In this document: in pieces, positions 1 through 8,484 of the stretch
Layout: the number at the start of each line of letters is the position of its first letter
Position numbering within the stretch: the stretch's first letter is position 1
NCBI RefSeq assembly: GCF_018332655.1
Contig: NZ_BOQL01000073.1
Span: 1-64,000 of the forward strand
From: Actinoplanes auranticolor
GTDB lineage: Bacteria; Actinomycetota; Actinomycetes; Mycobacteriales; Micromonosporaceae
DNA length: 64,000 nt
Reading direction: 5' to 3'
Program-made: the position numbers and the translations under genes
The notes under the pieces: generated by a model
What the model was told of the DNA's origin: nothing
The model's input: the letters and a program-made list of their open reading frames with translations, nothing else
The model's database searches: none

Positions 1-959
1 GCGCGACCGGTCCCGGAACAGATGCGACCGGCCCAGGAACGACCGCTCCCGCGGATCCGGCGACCCCGCCGAGGTCGGGTGACCCGTGGGCGGCCGCCAC
101 CCGCGCCCCCCGAGCATCCACCGGGACCGCCCCGACAACCCGACCGCCGCGCAAGAGCGCACACGCGGATCCGGCCGATCCGGCCGCCGGGCTGAAGCCG
201 CGGCGGGACGTGCCGGCCGAGCCGGGTGCGTGGGTGGTGACTGCGTCCGGTTCCGTGTCCCAGCCCGGGACCGCACCTGAAGGCACGACCCGCGACAGCG
301 CTCCGGGATCCCGGGAGGATGCGACGCGGGCGGAGGCACAAGCAGCCGCACAGACCGACGCCGTCGGACCGGAGCAGGCGGCGCAGGCCGCCGCTGTCGG
401 ACCGGATCCGGGCGCCGCCGCGGCCCTGCCGCAGGGTGACCCGTGGGCGGCAGCGACCCGCTCGCCTAAACGACCCACTTCCGACCGGCGGCCCATCTCC
501 GACCGGCGGCCCATCTCCGACCGGCGGCCCATCTCCGACCGGCGGCCCGGCCCGGCCGCACCGGGCCGGCCACCCGCACAGCCCGCCCCCACTGCGGCTG
601 CTCAACCATCCGCCGACCGCCCGCAAACCACTCACCGCGCCCCCGCCGAGGACCCCGCTGCCGCGGTTGATCAAGTCAGTGCGCGTACCGGAAAAGGCTC
701 TGAAAAAGACCCCGCCACAAATATCGAGGAATCCGGAGCCCTGCCTGACAATGGTCCCGGCTCCCCTCGACGCGTGACGGGGGCCACCGATGTCTGGGCG
801 GCGGTTACCGCCGCAAATGGCGACACGGCCGGTGATACCGGCGTGGCGCAGACGCCCAGCGTGGATCATGATGTTCCGGGCACTGCGCCGGCTGCTGAGG
901 CAGCCGAGGGCCGTGGTGCCGGTTCGGGCGACGACGCCCGTTCCGGCGACGCGGTGTGA
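1..959 (+). CDS. Ala/Pro-rich low-complexity protein, 3' part
   Basis: The frame is open from the left edge (first complete codon at base 3) to TGA at 957-959, so the start lies outside the window. About 318 codons are visible. They are rich in Ala, Pro, Thr, Gly, Asp and Arg, with no recognisable fold, membrane segment or catalytic motif, so the region is probably disordered. The motif GDPWAAATR occurs at 78-104 and 435-461, and a variant DVWAAVTA at 789-812. Tandem 18-bp repeats at 480-549 encode DRRPIS units. The gene ends 22 bp before the glucokinase start and may be cotranscribed with it. I do not recognise the protein; it could be the tail of a larger membrane or secreted protein. Confidence 0.55.
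   Translation, partial: ATGPGTDATGPGTTAPADPATPPRSGDPWAAATRAPRASTGTAPTTRPPRKSAHADPADPAAGLKPRRDVPAEPGAWVVTASGSVSQPGTAPEGTTRDSAPGSREDATRAEAQAAAQTDAVGPEQAAQAAAVGPDPGAAAALPQGDPWAAATRSPKRPTSDRRPISDRRPISDRRPISDRRPGPAAPGRPPAQPAPTAAAQPSADRPQTTHRAPAEDPAAAVDQVSARTGKGSEKDPATNIEESGALPDNGPGSPRRVTGATDVWAAVTAANGDTAGDTGVAQTPSVDHDVPGTAPAAEAAEGRGAGSGDDARSGDAV
480..549 (+). repeat. 18-bp tandem repeat, about 3.9 copies
   Basis: The unit TCCGACCGGCGGCCCATC repeats head to tail at 480-497, 498-515 and 516-533, and breaks off at 549. Copies are identical and keep the reading frame of the surrounding low-complexity CDS (DRRPIS repeated). Copy number probably varies by replication slippage. Confidence 0.9.
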
Positions 960-981
960 CACAACAGAGGGGACGGGCAGC

Positions 982-1932
982 GTGACGCTGACCATCGGAA
1001 TCGACGTCGGCGGCACGAAGGTGGCCGGTGGGGTGGTGGACGACCGCGGCGTCGTGCTCGCGCAGACCCGGCGGGAGACGCCGGCCGAGGATCCTGCCGG
1101 TACCCGGGACACGATCGTGGCCGTCGCGGCCGAGCTGGCCGCCGCCCACCCCGAGGCCAAGGCCGTCGGCATCGGTGCCGCCGCCTGGATCGATGCCGCC
1201 GGGGCCACCGTCCTGTTCGCGCCCAATCTGGCCTGGCGGGACGAGCCGGTGCGGGACTACGTCGCCAAGGCCGTCGGGCTGCCCACCGTGCTGGAGAACG
1301 ACGCGAACGTCGCGGCCTGGGCGGAGTTCCGCTACGGCGCCGCCCGGCACGCCGACGACTCCATGGTCATGATCACGGTGGGGACCGGCATCGGTGGCGG
1401 CATCGTCATCAACGGCGGGTTGTGGCGGGGCGCCAACGGCATCGCCGGGGAGCTCGGGCACATTCAGTCCGTGAACGACGGGCATCCCTGCGGTTGTGGC
1501 CGGCTCGGCTGCCTGGAGCAGTACGCCAGCGGCAACGCGCTGGTCCGGTTCGCGCAGGCCGGCGCCCGGCAGGAGCCCGGCCGGGCTCCGCTGCTGCTCG
1601 ACCTCGCCGGTGGTGATCCGGCCGCGATCGGCGGGCGGATGATCACCGCGGCCGCGCACGGCGGGGACGGCGTGGCCCGCGACGCGTTCGCGCAGATCGG
1701 CTACTGGCTGGGGGTCGCGATGGCCGACCTGGCCCAGGCGTTCGACCCGCAGGTGCTGGTGGTCGGCGGTGGCGTGATCGACGCCGGCGAGCTGCTGATG
1801 GGACCCACCGAACGGACGTATCGGGACCAGCTGGCACAACGTGGCAGGTTTCCGGTCGCCGAGATCCGGGCAGCTGAGACCGGCAACACGGCAGGTGTGC
1901 TCGGCGCCGCCGATCTCGCCCGACGTATCTGA
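982..1932 (+). CDS. glk: ROK-family glucokinase
   Basis: Cytoplasmic sugar kinase that phosphorylates glucose to glucose-6-phosphate. In actinobacteria this type also serves carbon catabolite control. The product is 316 aa, normal for actinobacterial ROK glucokinases. The phosphate-binding motif GIDVGGTK is at residues 6-13. The catalytic ENDANVAAWAE has Asp107. The ROK zinc site is complete (His160 with Cys170, Cys172 and Cys177 in CGCGRLGC). GTG 982 is chosen over earlier in-frame starts because AGAGGGGA lies just upstream and homology begins there. The EEP-family gene follows after 21 bp, so cotranscription is likely. Substrate specificity (glucose rather than another hexose, ATP rather than polyphosphate) is inferred from family membership. 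Confidence 0.9.
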   Translation: MTLTIGIDVGGTKVAGGVVDDRGVVLAQTRRETPAEDPAGTRDTIVAVAAELAAAHPEAKAVGIGAAAWIDAAGATVLFAPNLAWRDEPVRDYVAKAVGLPTVLENDANVAAWAEFRYGAARHADDSMVMITVGTGIGGGIVINGGLWRGANGIAGELGHIQSVNDGHPCGCGRLGCLEQYASGNALVRFAQAGARQEPGRAPLLLDLAGGDPAAIGGRMITAAAHGGDGVARDAFAQIGYWLGVAMADLAQAFDPQVLVVGGGVIDAGELLMGPTERTYRDQLAQRGRFPVAEIRAAETGNTAGVLGAADLARRI

Positions 1933-1953
1933 CCAACGACGAGGGAGCACGCC

Positions 1954-2640
1954 GTGTCCGGGGTCCCGCTTCGGGTGTTGAGCTACAACGTGCACGGCCT
2001 GCGCGACGACCGGGCGGCCCTCACCGGGCTCGTCCGCGACCTCGCCCCGGATGTCGTCGTCGTGCAGGAGGCGCCGCGCCGGTTCCGGTGGCGGCAGAAG
2101 TGTGCCTCCCTGGCCGACGACTTCGGCATGGTCGTGGCCGCCGGCGGGCTTCCCTCGCTGGGTAACCTGCTGCTGGTCAGCCTCCGGGTCCGGGTGCACG
2201 AGCAGTGGTGCCTGCGCTATCCGCTCACCCCGGGCCGGCACCTGCGCGGCGCCGCGTTCGCCCGGTGCTCGGTGCGCGGCGCCCGGTTCACCGTCTCGGG
2301 CTCGCACCTGGCCACCGACGCCCGGGAGCGCCCGGATCAGGCGGCCCGCTGGAAGGAAGCGTTGTCGGCGGTCGACGGTCCGCTGATCGCCGCCGGCGAC
2401 CTCAACGAGGGGCCGGGCGGGGGCGCCTGGCGGACGGTCGCCGACGGCCTCACCGACGCCGCCGGTGCCGCCTCCTCGGCCCTCACGTTCCCGGCCACGC
2501 TGCCCCGGCTGCGCCTCGACGGGCTCTTCGTCTCGCCGGACATCACGGTCGACCGGTACGAGGTCGTGGAGACCGATCAGGCCCGCCGGGCCAGCGACCA
2601 CCTGCCCGTTCTCGCGGAGCTGTCCCTGCCTTCCGAGTAG
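1954..2640 (+). CDS. Endonuclease/exonuclease/phosphatase family protein
   Basis: A 228-aa metal-dependent phosphodiesterase/phosphatase fold. All EEP landmarks are present: SYNVHG at 10-15 with the metal-binding Asn12, catalytic Glu39 in VVQEAP, GDLNEG at 148-153, and the terminal SDHLPV with Asp215 and His216. It starts at GTG with GAGGGAGC eight bases upstream. The family includes DNases, sphingomyelinases and phosphoinositide phosphatases, so the substrate cannot be told. There is no signal peptide, so a cytoplasmic role is likely. It lies between glk and a flavin monooxygenase gene on the same strand. Confidence 0.8.
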   Translation: MSGVPLRVLSYNVHGLRDDRAALTGLVRDLAPDVVVVQEAPRRFRWRQKCASLADDFGMVVAAGGLPSLGNLLLVSLRVRVHEQWCLRYPLTPGRHLRGAAFARCSVRGARFTVSGSHLATDARERPDQAARWKEALSAVDGPLIAAGDLNEGPGGGAWRTVADGLTDAAGAASSALTFPATLPRLRLDGLFVSPDITVDRYEVVETDQARRASDHLPVLAELSLPSE

Positions 2641-2665
2641 CTCTCGCTTCTGCGAGGATCTCCGG

Positions 2666-4009
2666 GTGCCCGACACCCCTGACATCGCCGACCGGCACGA
2701 CGCGGTCTGTGTGATCGGCGCCGGCGGCAGCGGTCTCGCGGCGATCAAGAACCTGCGTGAGCAGGGCTTCGCCGTCGACTGCTACGAACGCGAGACCTCG
2801 GTCGGCGGCGCCTGGAACTGGCGGCACGACCGCAGCCCGGTGTACGCCTCCACCCACCTGATCTCGTCACGCCCGCTCACCGAGTTCCCCGACTTCCCGA
2901 TGCCCGACGACTGGCCGGACTATCCGCACCACAGCAAGCTGCTCAGCTACCTGGAGCGCTACGCGCAGCACTTCGGGCTGGGCGACAGCATCTGGTTCGG
3001 CACCGAGGTCGTGGCCGTGACGCCGGTCGGTGATGGGCGCTGGGACGTCACCACCCGCAGCACGGGCGGCGGCGCCGAGCGGATCCAGCGGTACGCGGCC
3101 GTCGTCGTGGCCAACGGGCACAACTGGTCGCCCAAGCCGCTGCCGGTGGACACCTCGAAGTACCGGGGGCAGGTGATCCACGCGTCGGCGTACAAGGACC
3201 CGGCGCAGTTGCGCGGGCGCAAGGTGCTGGTGGTCGGCGGCGGCAACACCGGCTGTGACATCGCCGTCGAGGCGGCCCAGCAGGCGAGCACGGTCTGGCA
3301 CTCGACCCGCCGCGGCTACTGGTACGCCCCCAAGTACGTCTTCGGCCGCCCCGCCGACCAGGTCAACGACAAGATGCTGCAGCTGCGCCTGCCGTTGTGG
3401 CTGCGCCAGTGGATCTACCACCGCGCGCTGCGGCTCACCGTCGGCGACATCACCCGGTACGGCCTGCCCGAGCCCGACCACCGCCCGTACGAGAGCCACC
3501 CGGTGGTCAACAGCCAGCTCGTCTACTACCTGGGCCACGGCCGGATCACTCCGGTGCCGGACGTGACCCGCCTGGAGGGCTCGACTGTGGAGCTGGCCGA
3601 CGGCCGGCGCGTCGAGCCCGACCTGGTCATCACCGCGACCGGCTACCTGCCCCGGTTCGAGTTCCTCGCCCCCGAGCTGCTCGACATCGACGACGACGGC
3701 AAGCCCGATCTGCACCTGCACGCATTCGCCCGGAAGCACCCGACGCTCGCGGTGATCGGGCTGGTGCAGCCGGACGCCGGGCTGTTCCCGCTCGCGCACT
3801 GGCAGAGCGTGGCCGTGGCCCGCTGGCTGCGGTTGCGGGCCACCGACCCGGTCCGGGCCGCGGCGGTGCAGCAGCGGGAGTCGACGCGGCCGCTGCGGTC
3901 GTGGACCCGGCTGCGGGTGGTGCCCTCGTCCCGGCACTGGTTCGAGGTCAGCCACACCAGTTACCTGCGCACCCTCGAAGATCTGTTGAAGCAGCTGGAG
4001 CCGGCATGA
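2666..4009 (+). CDS. Flavin-containing monooxygenase (FMO-like)
   Basis: A 447-aa FAD/NADPH enzyme that would insert oxygen into soft nucleophiles or ketones. The FAD-binding GAGGSG is at residues 18-23 and the NADPH-binding GGGNTG at 191-196. The FMO/BVMO-type ATGY is at 324-327. The stretch around GQVIHASAYKDP matches the FMO fingerprint region (FxGxxxHxxxY) loosely. GTG 2666 is preferred because a GAGGAT hexamer lies six bases before it, suggesting a leaderless start. The stop overlaps the next gene by four bases (ATGA), so the hydrolase downstream is translationally coupled. An oxygenation-then-hydrolysis pair is a plausible reading, but the substrate is unknown. Confidence 0.82.
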   Translation: MPDTPDIADRHDAVCVIGAGGSGLAAIKNLREQGFAVDCYERETSVGGAWNWRHDRSPVYASTHLISSRPLTEFPDFPMPDDWPDYPHHSKLLSYLERYAQHFGLGDSIWFGTEVVAVTPVGDGRWDVTTRSTGGGAERIQRYAAVVVANGHNWSPKPLPVDTSKYRGQVIHASAYKDPAQLRGRKVLVVGGGNTGCDIAVEAAQQASTVWHSTRRGYWYAPKYVFGRPADQVNDKMLQLRLPLWLRQWIYHRALRLTVGDITRYGLPEPDHRPYESHPVVNSQLVYYLGHGRITPVPDVTRLEGSTVELADGRRVEPDLVITATGYLPRFEFLAPELLDIDDDGKPDLHLHAFARKHPTLAVIGLVQPDAGLFPLAHWQSVAVARWLRLRATDPVRAAAVQQRESTRPLRSWTRLRVVPSSRHWFEVSHTSYLRTLEDLLKQLEPA

Positions 4010-4782
4010 GTTCGCAGGTGTTGCGGTTCGCGGACTGGACGTCTCCGGTGCCGCCGGTGCGGCGGGAGGTGCTCAGCGCCCTGCCGGAGACGGCCGAGGA
4101 CAATCCGCCGGTGCTGTTCGTGCCGGGGCTGGGCCACGGCGCGTGGGCGTTCGCCGAGCACTGGCTGGGGCATACCGCGTCGCGGGGCTTTGCGGCCCAC
4201 TCGGTGAGCCCGCGGGCGAACGGGTCGCTGCGGGCGTACGTGCACGACGTGGTGCAGGTGGCGGCGGGTCTGCCGCGGCAAGCTGTGCTGGTCGGTCACG
4301 GCGCGGGCGCGCTGGTCGTAGCGCACGCCCTCGCGCGGTATCCGGCCCGGGCCGCGGTGCTGGCCGCGCCGGTGCCGGAGGGCTGGTCGGCTCTGGGGGC
4401 CGCGCTGCGGGCCAACCCGCTCGGCACGCTGCCCGCGCTGATCGGTGCGGCGCCCCGGCTGAGCCGCAAGCAGCTGTTCAGCGCCGAGCTGGCCGAGGCC
4501 GACGCCTACCGGGCGAAGCTCGAGCGCACCCCGGCGGCGATCTACCGGCAGGTGCTGTTCGCGACCCCGCCGGCGGCGCCGGTCGGGGACCCGCCGACCC
4601 TGGTGGTGGGCAGCCCGGACGACCGGGTGGTGCCGCGCAAGGCGCTCGACCGTACGGCGGCCCGGTTCGGCGGGGCACCGCTGCTGTTCCCCGGGATGGC
4701 CCACGATCTGATGCTCGACACCAACTGGCGGGAACCGATCGACGCGATCCTGGACTGGCTCACCAAGGAGCTGGCCGGCTGA
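4006..4782 (+). CDS. Alpha/beta-hydrolase fold protein, nucleophile Ser replaced by Gly
   Basis: A 258-aa protein with the alpha/beta-hydrolase plan: oxyanion-side LFVPGLGHGAWAF, nucleophile elbow VLVGHGAGALVV, acid region VVGSPDDRVVP and the histidine in FPGMAHDLML. The elbow would normally read GHSxG. Here codon 99 (4300-4302, GGC) is Gly, so the usual Ser nucleophile is missing while the Asp and His are kept. It is coupled to the FMO gene by ATGA. It may be a non-catalytic partner or a cofactor-free lyase/dioxygenase-type member of the fold; classical esterase activity looks unlikely. Confidence 0.75.
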   Translation: MSSQVLRFADWTSPVPPVRREVLSALPETAEDNPPVLFVPGLGHGAWAFAEHWLGHTASRGFAAHSVSPRANGSLRAYVHDVVQVAAGLPRQAVLVGHGAGALVVAHALARYPARAAVLAAPVPEGWSALGAALRANPLGTLPALIGAAPRLSRKQLFSAELAEADAYRAKLERTPAAIYRQVLFATPPAAPVGDPPTLVVGSPDDRVVPRKALDRTAARFGGAPLLFPGMAHDLMLDTNWREPIDAILDWLTKELAG

Positions 4783-4806
4783 CCATGGCCGGCGTGACGA
4801 CGCTGC

Positions 4807-6219
4807 TCAGCGACGCAGGCCGGCCGCCAGACGCCCGGAGTGGTCCAGGGCGGTGAGGTAGGCGCGGGCCCAGGCCAGGATGTCGTAGCGGGTCAGGTGG
4901 TCGCGCATCGCCCGCATCCGGCGTCGCAGGTCCGCCGGGTCGGCGTCGAGGGCGTCCAGCAGGGTCGCTTTGAGCCCGTCCACGTCGTGCGGGTTGACCA
5001 GGAACGCGTCGTCGAACTCGGCGGCGGCCCCGGCGAACTCGCTGAGCACCAGCGCGCCGGTGCCGGCGGCGCGGGCGGCCACGTACTCCTTGGCGACCAG
5101 GTTCATGCCGTCGCGCAGCGGGGTGACCACCATGACGTCGGCGGTCAGGTAGAGGGCGGCCAGGTCGGCGCGGTCGAACGGCTGGTTCAGGTAGTGGATG
5201 GCGGGCTCGCCGACGCGGCCGTACTCGCCGTTGATCCGGCCGACCTCACCCTCGATCCGGTCGCGCAGCACCCGGTAGCTGTCCACGCGTTCCCGGCTCG
5301 GCACGGCCACCTGCACCAGGACGGTGTCGTGCACCTTGACCCGGCCGTCCCGCAGCAGCTCGCTGTACGCCGTCAGCCGGTGCTCGATGCCCTTGGTGTA
5401 GTCCAGCCGGTCCACGCTCAGCAGGACCCGCCGCGGCCGTCCCAGGTCGGCGCGCAGCTGCTCGGCGTGCTCGACGATGTCGGGGCGCGCGGCCAGCGAC
5501 TGCATCTCGCTGACGTCGATCGAGACCGGGAACGCGCCGGTGCGCACCATCCGCCCGTCCAGGGTGACCTGGTCGTCGGTGGACTGCGCGCCCAGCAGCT
5601 TGGTGGCCAGCTGGGCGACGTTGTGCGCGGCCTGCGGGCGCTGGAAGCCGACCAGGTCCGCGCCGAGCATCCCGCGCAGCAGCTCGACCCGGCGGGGGAG
5701 CTGCATGAACAGCTCGGGCGGGGGGAACGGCACGTGCAGGAAGAAGCCGATGAGCACGTCCGGGCGCAGCTCGCGCAGCAGCTGGGGGACGAGCTGCAGG
5801 TGATAGTCCTGGATCCAGATCGCGGCGCCCGGCCCGGCGACCTCGGCGGCCGTCTCGGCGAAACGCCGGTTCACGTCCCGGTACGTCTCCCACCAGCCGC
5901 GGTCGAAGACAGGCTGCTCGACGGCGTCGTGGTAGAGCGGCCAGAGCGTGGAATTGGCGAAGCCCTCGTAGTAGCCGCGAAGCTCCTCCTCGGACAGTGC
6001 CACCGGCCGGATCCGCAGCGTGCCGATGTCCGGCAACGTGGGCGCACTGTCGATGCCGCCGTTCCAGCCGACCCAGGTGGCCGGCGTCTGCTGCAGGATC
6101 GCGTGCAGGGCGCTGGCGAGACCGCCGGGGCTGCGCCGCCATTCGCAGGCGCCGTCCGGGGCGGCACTGTCGTCCAGCGGAAGGCGGTTGGCGACGACCA
6201 CGAGCGAGCTCTGGCGCAT
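4807..6219 (-). CDS. otsA: Trehalose-6-phosphate synthase (GT20)
   Basis: Makes trehalose-6-phosphate from a nucleotide-activated glucose and glucose-6-phosphate in the cytoplasm. The product is 470 aa, the usual length of a single-domain OtsA. Family markers in order: VVVANRLP at the N-terminus, RRSPGGLASAL, WIQDYHLQLVP, LSVDRLDYTKGIEHRL and PLRDGMNLVAKEYVA. No trehalose-6-phosphatase (otsB) follows; the gene is convergent with the FMO-hydrolase pair (24 bp between ends). The start codon is ATG 6219 (MRQSSLVVVANRL). Trehalose serves osmotic and desiccation protection in actinobacteria; that role here is inference. Confidence 0.93.
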   Translation of the reverse strand: MRQSSLVVVANRLPLDDSAAPDGACEWRRSPGGLASALHAILQQTPATWVGWNGGIDSAPTLPDIGTLRIRPVALSEEELRGYYEGFANSTLWPLYHDAVEQPVFDRGWWETYRDVNRRFAETAAEVAGPGAAIWIQDYHLQLVPQLLRELRPDVLIGFFLHVPFPPPELFMQLPRRVELLRGMLGADLVGFQRPQAAHNVAQLATKLLGAQSTDDQVTLDGRMVRTGAFPVSIDVSEMQSLAARPDIVEHAEQLRADLGRPRRVLLSVDRLDYTKGIEHRLTAYSELLRDGRVKVHDTVLVQVAVPSRERVDSYRVLRDRIEGEVGRINGEYGRVGEPAIHYLNQPFDRADLAALYLTADVMVVTPLRDGMNLVAKEYVAARAAGTGALVLSEFAGAAAEFDDAFLVNPHDVDGLKATLLDALDADPADLRRRMRAMRDHLTRYDILAWARAYLTALDHSGRLAAGLRR

Positions 6220-6288
6220 CCACGAAAGGTTACGCGATGGCTACCGAGCGAAACAACGTCAGTGATCTATGTCCTTCTTCGGCCTTCG

Positions 6289-7137
6289 TCAGACCACTGC
6301 GCCGTCGTCGAAGTCATCGTCGTCGTCGCCCGAGCGCAGCCGCCAGACCAGCGTCACCGCGCCGCCGACGATCGCGGTGAAGCCGATCAGGGTGACGAAG
6401 TTGCGCTCGATCGGCAGCAGCCACGGGAACAGGAAGAGCAGGAAGCCGAGCACCACGCCGAGCACGCCGGCGACCGCGTACTTGGAGATGTGCGGCAGCG
6501 GGGGCGGGGGCGGCGGGGTGTAGCGCTCGTCGTCGTCCTCGTCCAGGCCGTCGTCGTCCGTGCCGGTGCCGAACGTGTCCAGCCCGTCCAGCAGCGACGG
6601 CTCGTCGGTGCGACGGCGGTTGAGCGAGACGCCCGAGAAGTCGGCGGCCGACGGCAGAGTGCCGCCCGGCTGGCGGGGCTGCTCCGGCGGATCGTTGGCC
6701 GGCAGCTCCGGCGCGCGGGTCGGATCCACCCCCTCCGACGCCGGCCACGGCGGGGCCGTCGGATCGATCGGGGTGTGGAAGCCGGCGACGATCTTGGCCC
6801 ACTCGGCGTCCACGGTGCCCTGGTCGGTGCGGGTCTCGGACTTCGGGGCGACCGGGGTCGGGCCTACGCCACCGGTCAGCTTGTGCAGGTGCTCGCGGGC
6901 CGTGGCCAGGTGGGTGCGGTCGACGTAGAGCCGGTCGGTGGGCCGGGCCGGGAACGTCGTGGCGCGCAGGATCGGATTCAGGTCCGCGGACGGCTGCAGG
7001 TACGCCGCGATACCGCCCGCGGCCAGCACGTCCAGGAGGTGTTCACCGACGCGGGGATCCACGTCGCCCGCGGCCGCGTAGTCGGCCGCGTCGAGCCCGT
7101 TGTCCCGCCGCCCGCGGCGGGCGCCACCCGCTGACAC
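6289..7137 (-). CDS. DUF2007-like membrane protein, C-terminal hairpin of two TM segments
   Basis: A protein of about 282 aa with three parts. Residues about 20-80 resemble the DUF2007-type domain (LLDVLAAGGIAAYLQPSADL ... LYVDRTHLATAREHL). Then follows a Pro/Asp-rich linker of about 130 residues. The C-terminus has two hydrophobic helices (AVAGVLGVVLGFLLFLFPWLL and VTLIGFTAIVGGAVTLVW) and an acidic tail. An in-frame GTG nine bases upstream (7146) is possible, but GGAG lies eight bases before GTG 7137, which is preferred. It is divergent from plsC. Function unknown. Confidence 0.7.
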   Translation of the reverse strand: MSAGGARRGRRDNGLDAADYAAAGDVDPRVGEHLLDVLAAGGIAAYLQPSADLNPILRATTFPARPTDRLYVDRTHLATAREHLHKLTGGVGPTPVAPKSETRTDQGTVDAEWAKIVAGFHTPIDPTAPPWPASEGVDPTRAPELPANDPPEQPRQPGGTLPSAADFSGVSLNRRRTDEPSLLDGLDTFGTGTDDDGLDEDDDERYTPPPPPPLPHISKYAVAGVLGVVLGFLLFLFPWLLPIERNFVTLIGFTAIVGGAVTLVWRLRSGDDDDDFDDGAVV

Positions 7138-7337
7138 CCTGCTCACTCCTCGCTTCGCGCCGTCGCGCGCTGTGCCCGCCTGGTCGGCGGATCCGGTCCC
7201 CGTTCAGCTGCGCCCGGCCGACCGTGCCTTGAATGGTGACACGTGACATGCCGGTTCCGGGAGTGCGTTGTGGCGTGCCGCTCCCGCTTCGTACGCTTTC
7301 GCTTGCCACAGACCGTGGCGCGCGGGAAAGGACACCG

Positions 7338-8051
7338 GTGTTCTACTGGCTGCTCAAGTACGTCGTGCTGGGACCCGTCCTGAAATGCCTCTTCCGCCCC
7401 GATGTGGAGGGGTTGGCTCACGTACCACGGAGCGGACCGGTGATCCTGGCGTGCAACCACCTCTCCTTCTCCGACTCGATCTTCACACCACTGCTGGTGA
7501 ATCGGAGGGTGACGTTCGTCGCCAAAGCGGAGTACTTCACCGGTAAGGGGATCAAAGGCTGGCTCATGCGACAGTTCTTCGTCAGCACGGGGACGATCCC
7601 GGTGGACCGTTCGGGCGGCAAGGCGGCCCGGGCGGCCCTGGACACCCAGCTGCGGGTCCTGCGCGGCGGAAACATCGCGGGCATCTACCCGGAGGGCACC
7701 CGCTCACCGGACGGCCGGCTCTACCGCGGCAAGACCGGTGTGGCCCGCCTGGCCCTGGAGAGCGGCGCCCCGGTCGTACCGGTCGCCCTGCTCAACACCG
7801 ACGAGATCCAGCCGACCGGCAAACTGATCCCCAAGATCAAGCGCGTCCGCATCCGCTTCGGCGCCCCCCTCGACTTCACCCGCTACGCAGACCGGGTCGG
7901 CGACCGCTTCGTGGAACGGGCGGTGACGGACGAGATCATGTACGAACTGATGACCCTGACCGGCCGCCCCTACGTCGACGTCTACGCAGCCAGCCTGAAA
8001 ACGGCAATCGTCGCCCCGAGCCGGACGTCATCCGCGAGTGTCGAAACCTGA
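7338..8051 (+). CDS. plsC: 1-acyl-sn-glycerol-3-phosphate acyltransferase-like
   Basis: Membrane-associated acyltransferase that probably adds the second fatty acid to lysophosphatidic acid. The 237-aa product has the catalytic NHLSFSDS (HX4D) near residue 37, the glycerol-phosphate motif YPEGTRSPDG and the later VPVALLNT block. GTG 7338 has GAAAGGA upstream and gives the typical N-terminal hydrophobic start FYWLLKYVVLGP. It corresponds in order and strand to M. tuberculosis Rv2182c. The last 16 or so codons lie past the left copy of an 18-bp direct repeat (8002-8019), so the C-terminus may have been altered by the repeat element behind it. Confidence 0.85.
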   Translation: MFYWLLKYVVLGPVLKCLFRPDVEGLAHVPRSGPVILACNHLSFSDSIFTPLLVNRRVTFVAKAEYFTGKGIKGWLMRQFFVSTGTIPVDRSGGKAARAALDTQLRVLRGGNIAGIYPEGTRSPDGRLYRGKTGVARLALESGAPVVPVALLNTDEIQPTGKLIPKIKRVRIRFGAPLDFTRYADRVGDRFVERAVTDEIMYELMTLTGRPYVDVYAASLKTAIVAPSRTSSASVET

Positions 8052-8377
8052 CCGATTTGAGCTACGCGTCCCGGCGTAGGCAACCGCAACACCGGGGCTG
8101 GAGTGGGGCGGTTCTCGGCCCAGCGGCCGGTCCAGGCCGAGGGATCGGCCGCCGGGCTGGCCGGGTGGCATTGGTGGGCGGTCTGCGGTCGGTCCGCGGG
8201 CTGGCGGGCAGTATGGGCAGGCGGCCTGAGGGCCGATTGCTCGGCTGGTCCGGCGACATGGCGGCCGACACGGCCGGCGATTCCCGGCCGGACGGGCGGA
8301 GTGGCGGCAACCAGCCCGGCGCCGATCCCTCGGCCTGGACTGGCCGACCGGCCCTGAGGCGGCAATCGTCGCCCCGA
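8002..8377. repeat. 18-bp direct repeat bracketing a non-coding insert-like segment
   Basis: The sequence CGGCAATCGTCGCCCCGA occurs exactly at 8002-8019 (inside the 3' end of plsC) and again at 8360-8377, 358 bp apart. The interval contains the long inverted repeat listed separately and no convincing gene. This is the layout of a small non-autonomous insertion or a duplication, though 18 bp is long for a target-site duplication. Most of the 433-bp gene-free stretch 8052-8484 is taken up by this segment and the hairpin at 8405-8453. Confidence 0.6.
8125..8345. repeat. 35/36-bp inverted repeat with a 150-bp loop
   Basis: The arm at 8125-8160 (starting GGCCGGTCCAGGCCGAGGGA) pairs with the arm at 8311-8345 (CCAGCCCGGCGCCGATCCCT onward) with one mismatch and one bulged base (C8150). 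The arms are separated by 150 bp without an open frame of coding character. The pair sits inside the 18-bp direct repeat at 8002/8360. It could be the termini of a MITE-like element or fold into a structured RNA. I found no second copy in the window. Confidence 0.7.
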
Positions 8378-8404
8378 CGACCACCGAGGGCCGTAACCAG
8401 AGTC

Positions 8405-8453
8405 GGACTGCGCCCGTCGGTGACCTCGACACCGACCTCGTGGGGCGCAGTCC
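8405..8453. terminator. Nested hairpin between convergent plsC and crp
   Basis: The outer stem GGACTGCGCCC (8405-8415) pairs perfectly with GGGCGCAGTCC (8443-8453). Inside it GTCGGTG (8416-8422) pairs with CACCGAC (8430-8436) around a 7-base loop. There is no U-run, but the position between two convergent genes and the stem strength suit a bidirectional termination or mRNA-end stabilising structure. Confidence 0.55.
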
Positions 8454-8484
8454 CGTCGAGCCGGAGGCGAGACCAGCAACAGAG

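Noticed and set aside
480..549. Tandem repeats as a possible CRISPR array
   Set aside because: The 18-bp units are contiguous without spacers and encode a peptide repeat in frame.
4840..7134. Very long open frame on the plus strand opposite otsA and the membrane-protein gene
   Set aside because: It mirrors the codon periodicity of well-supported genes on the other strand, has no family features, and such antisense openness is usual at this GC content.
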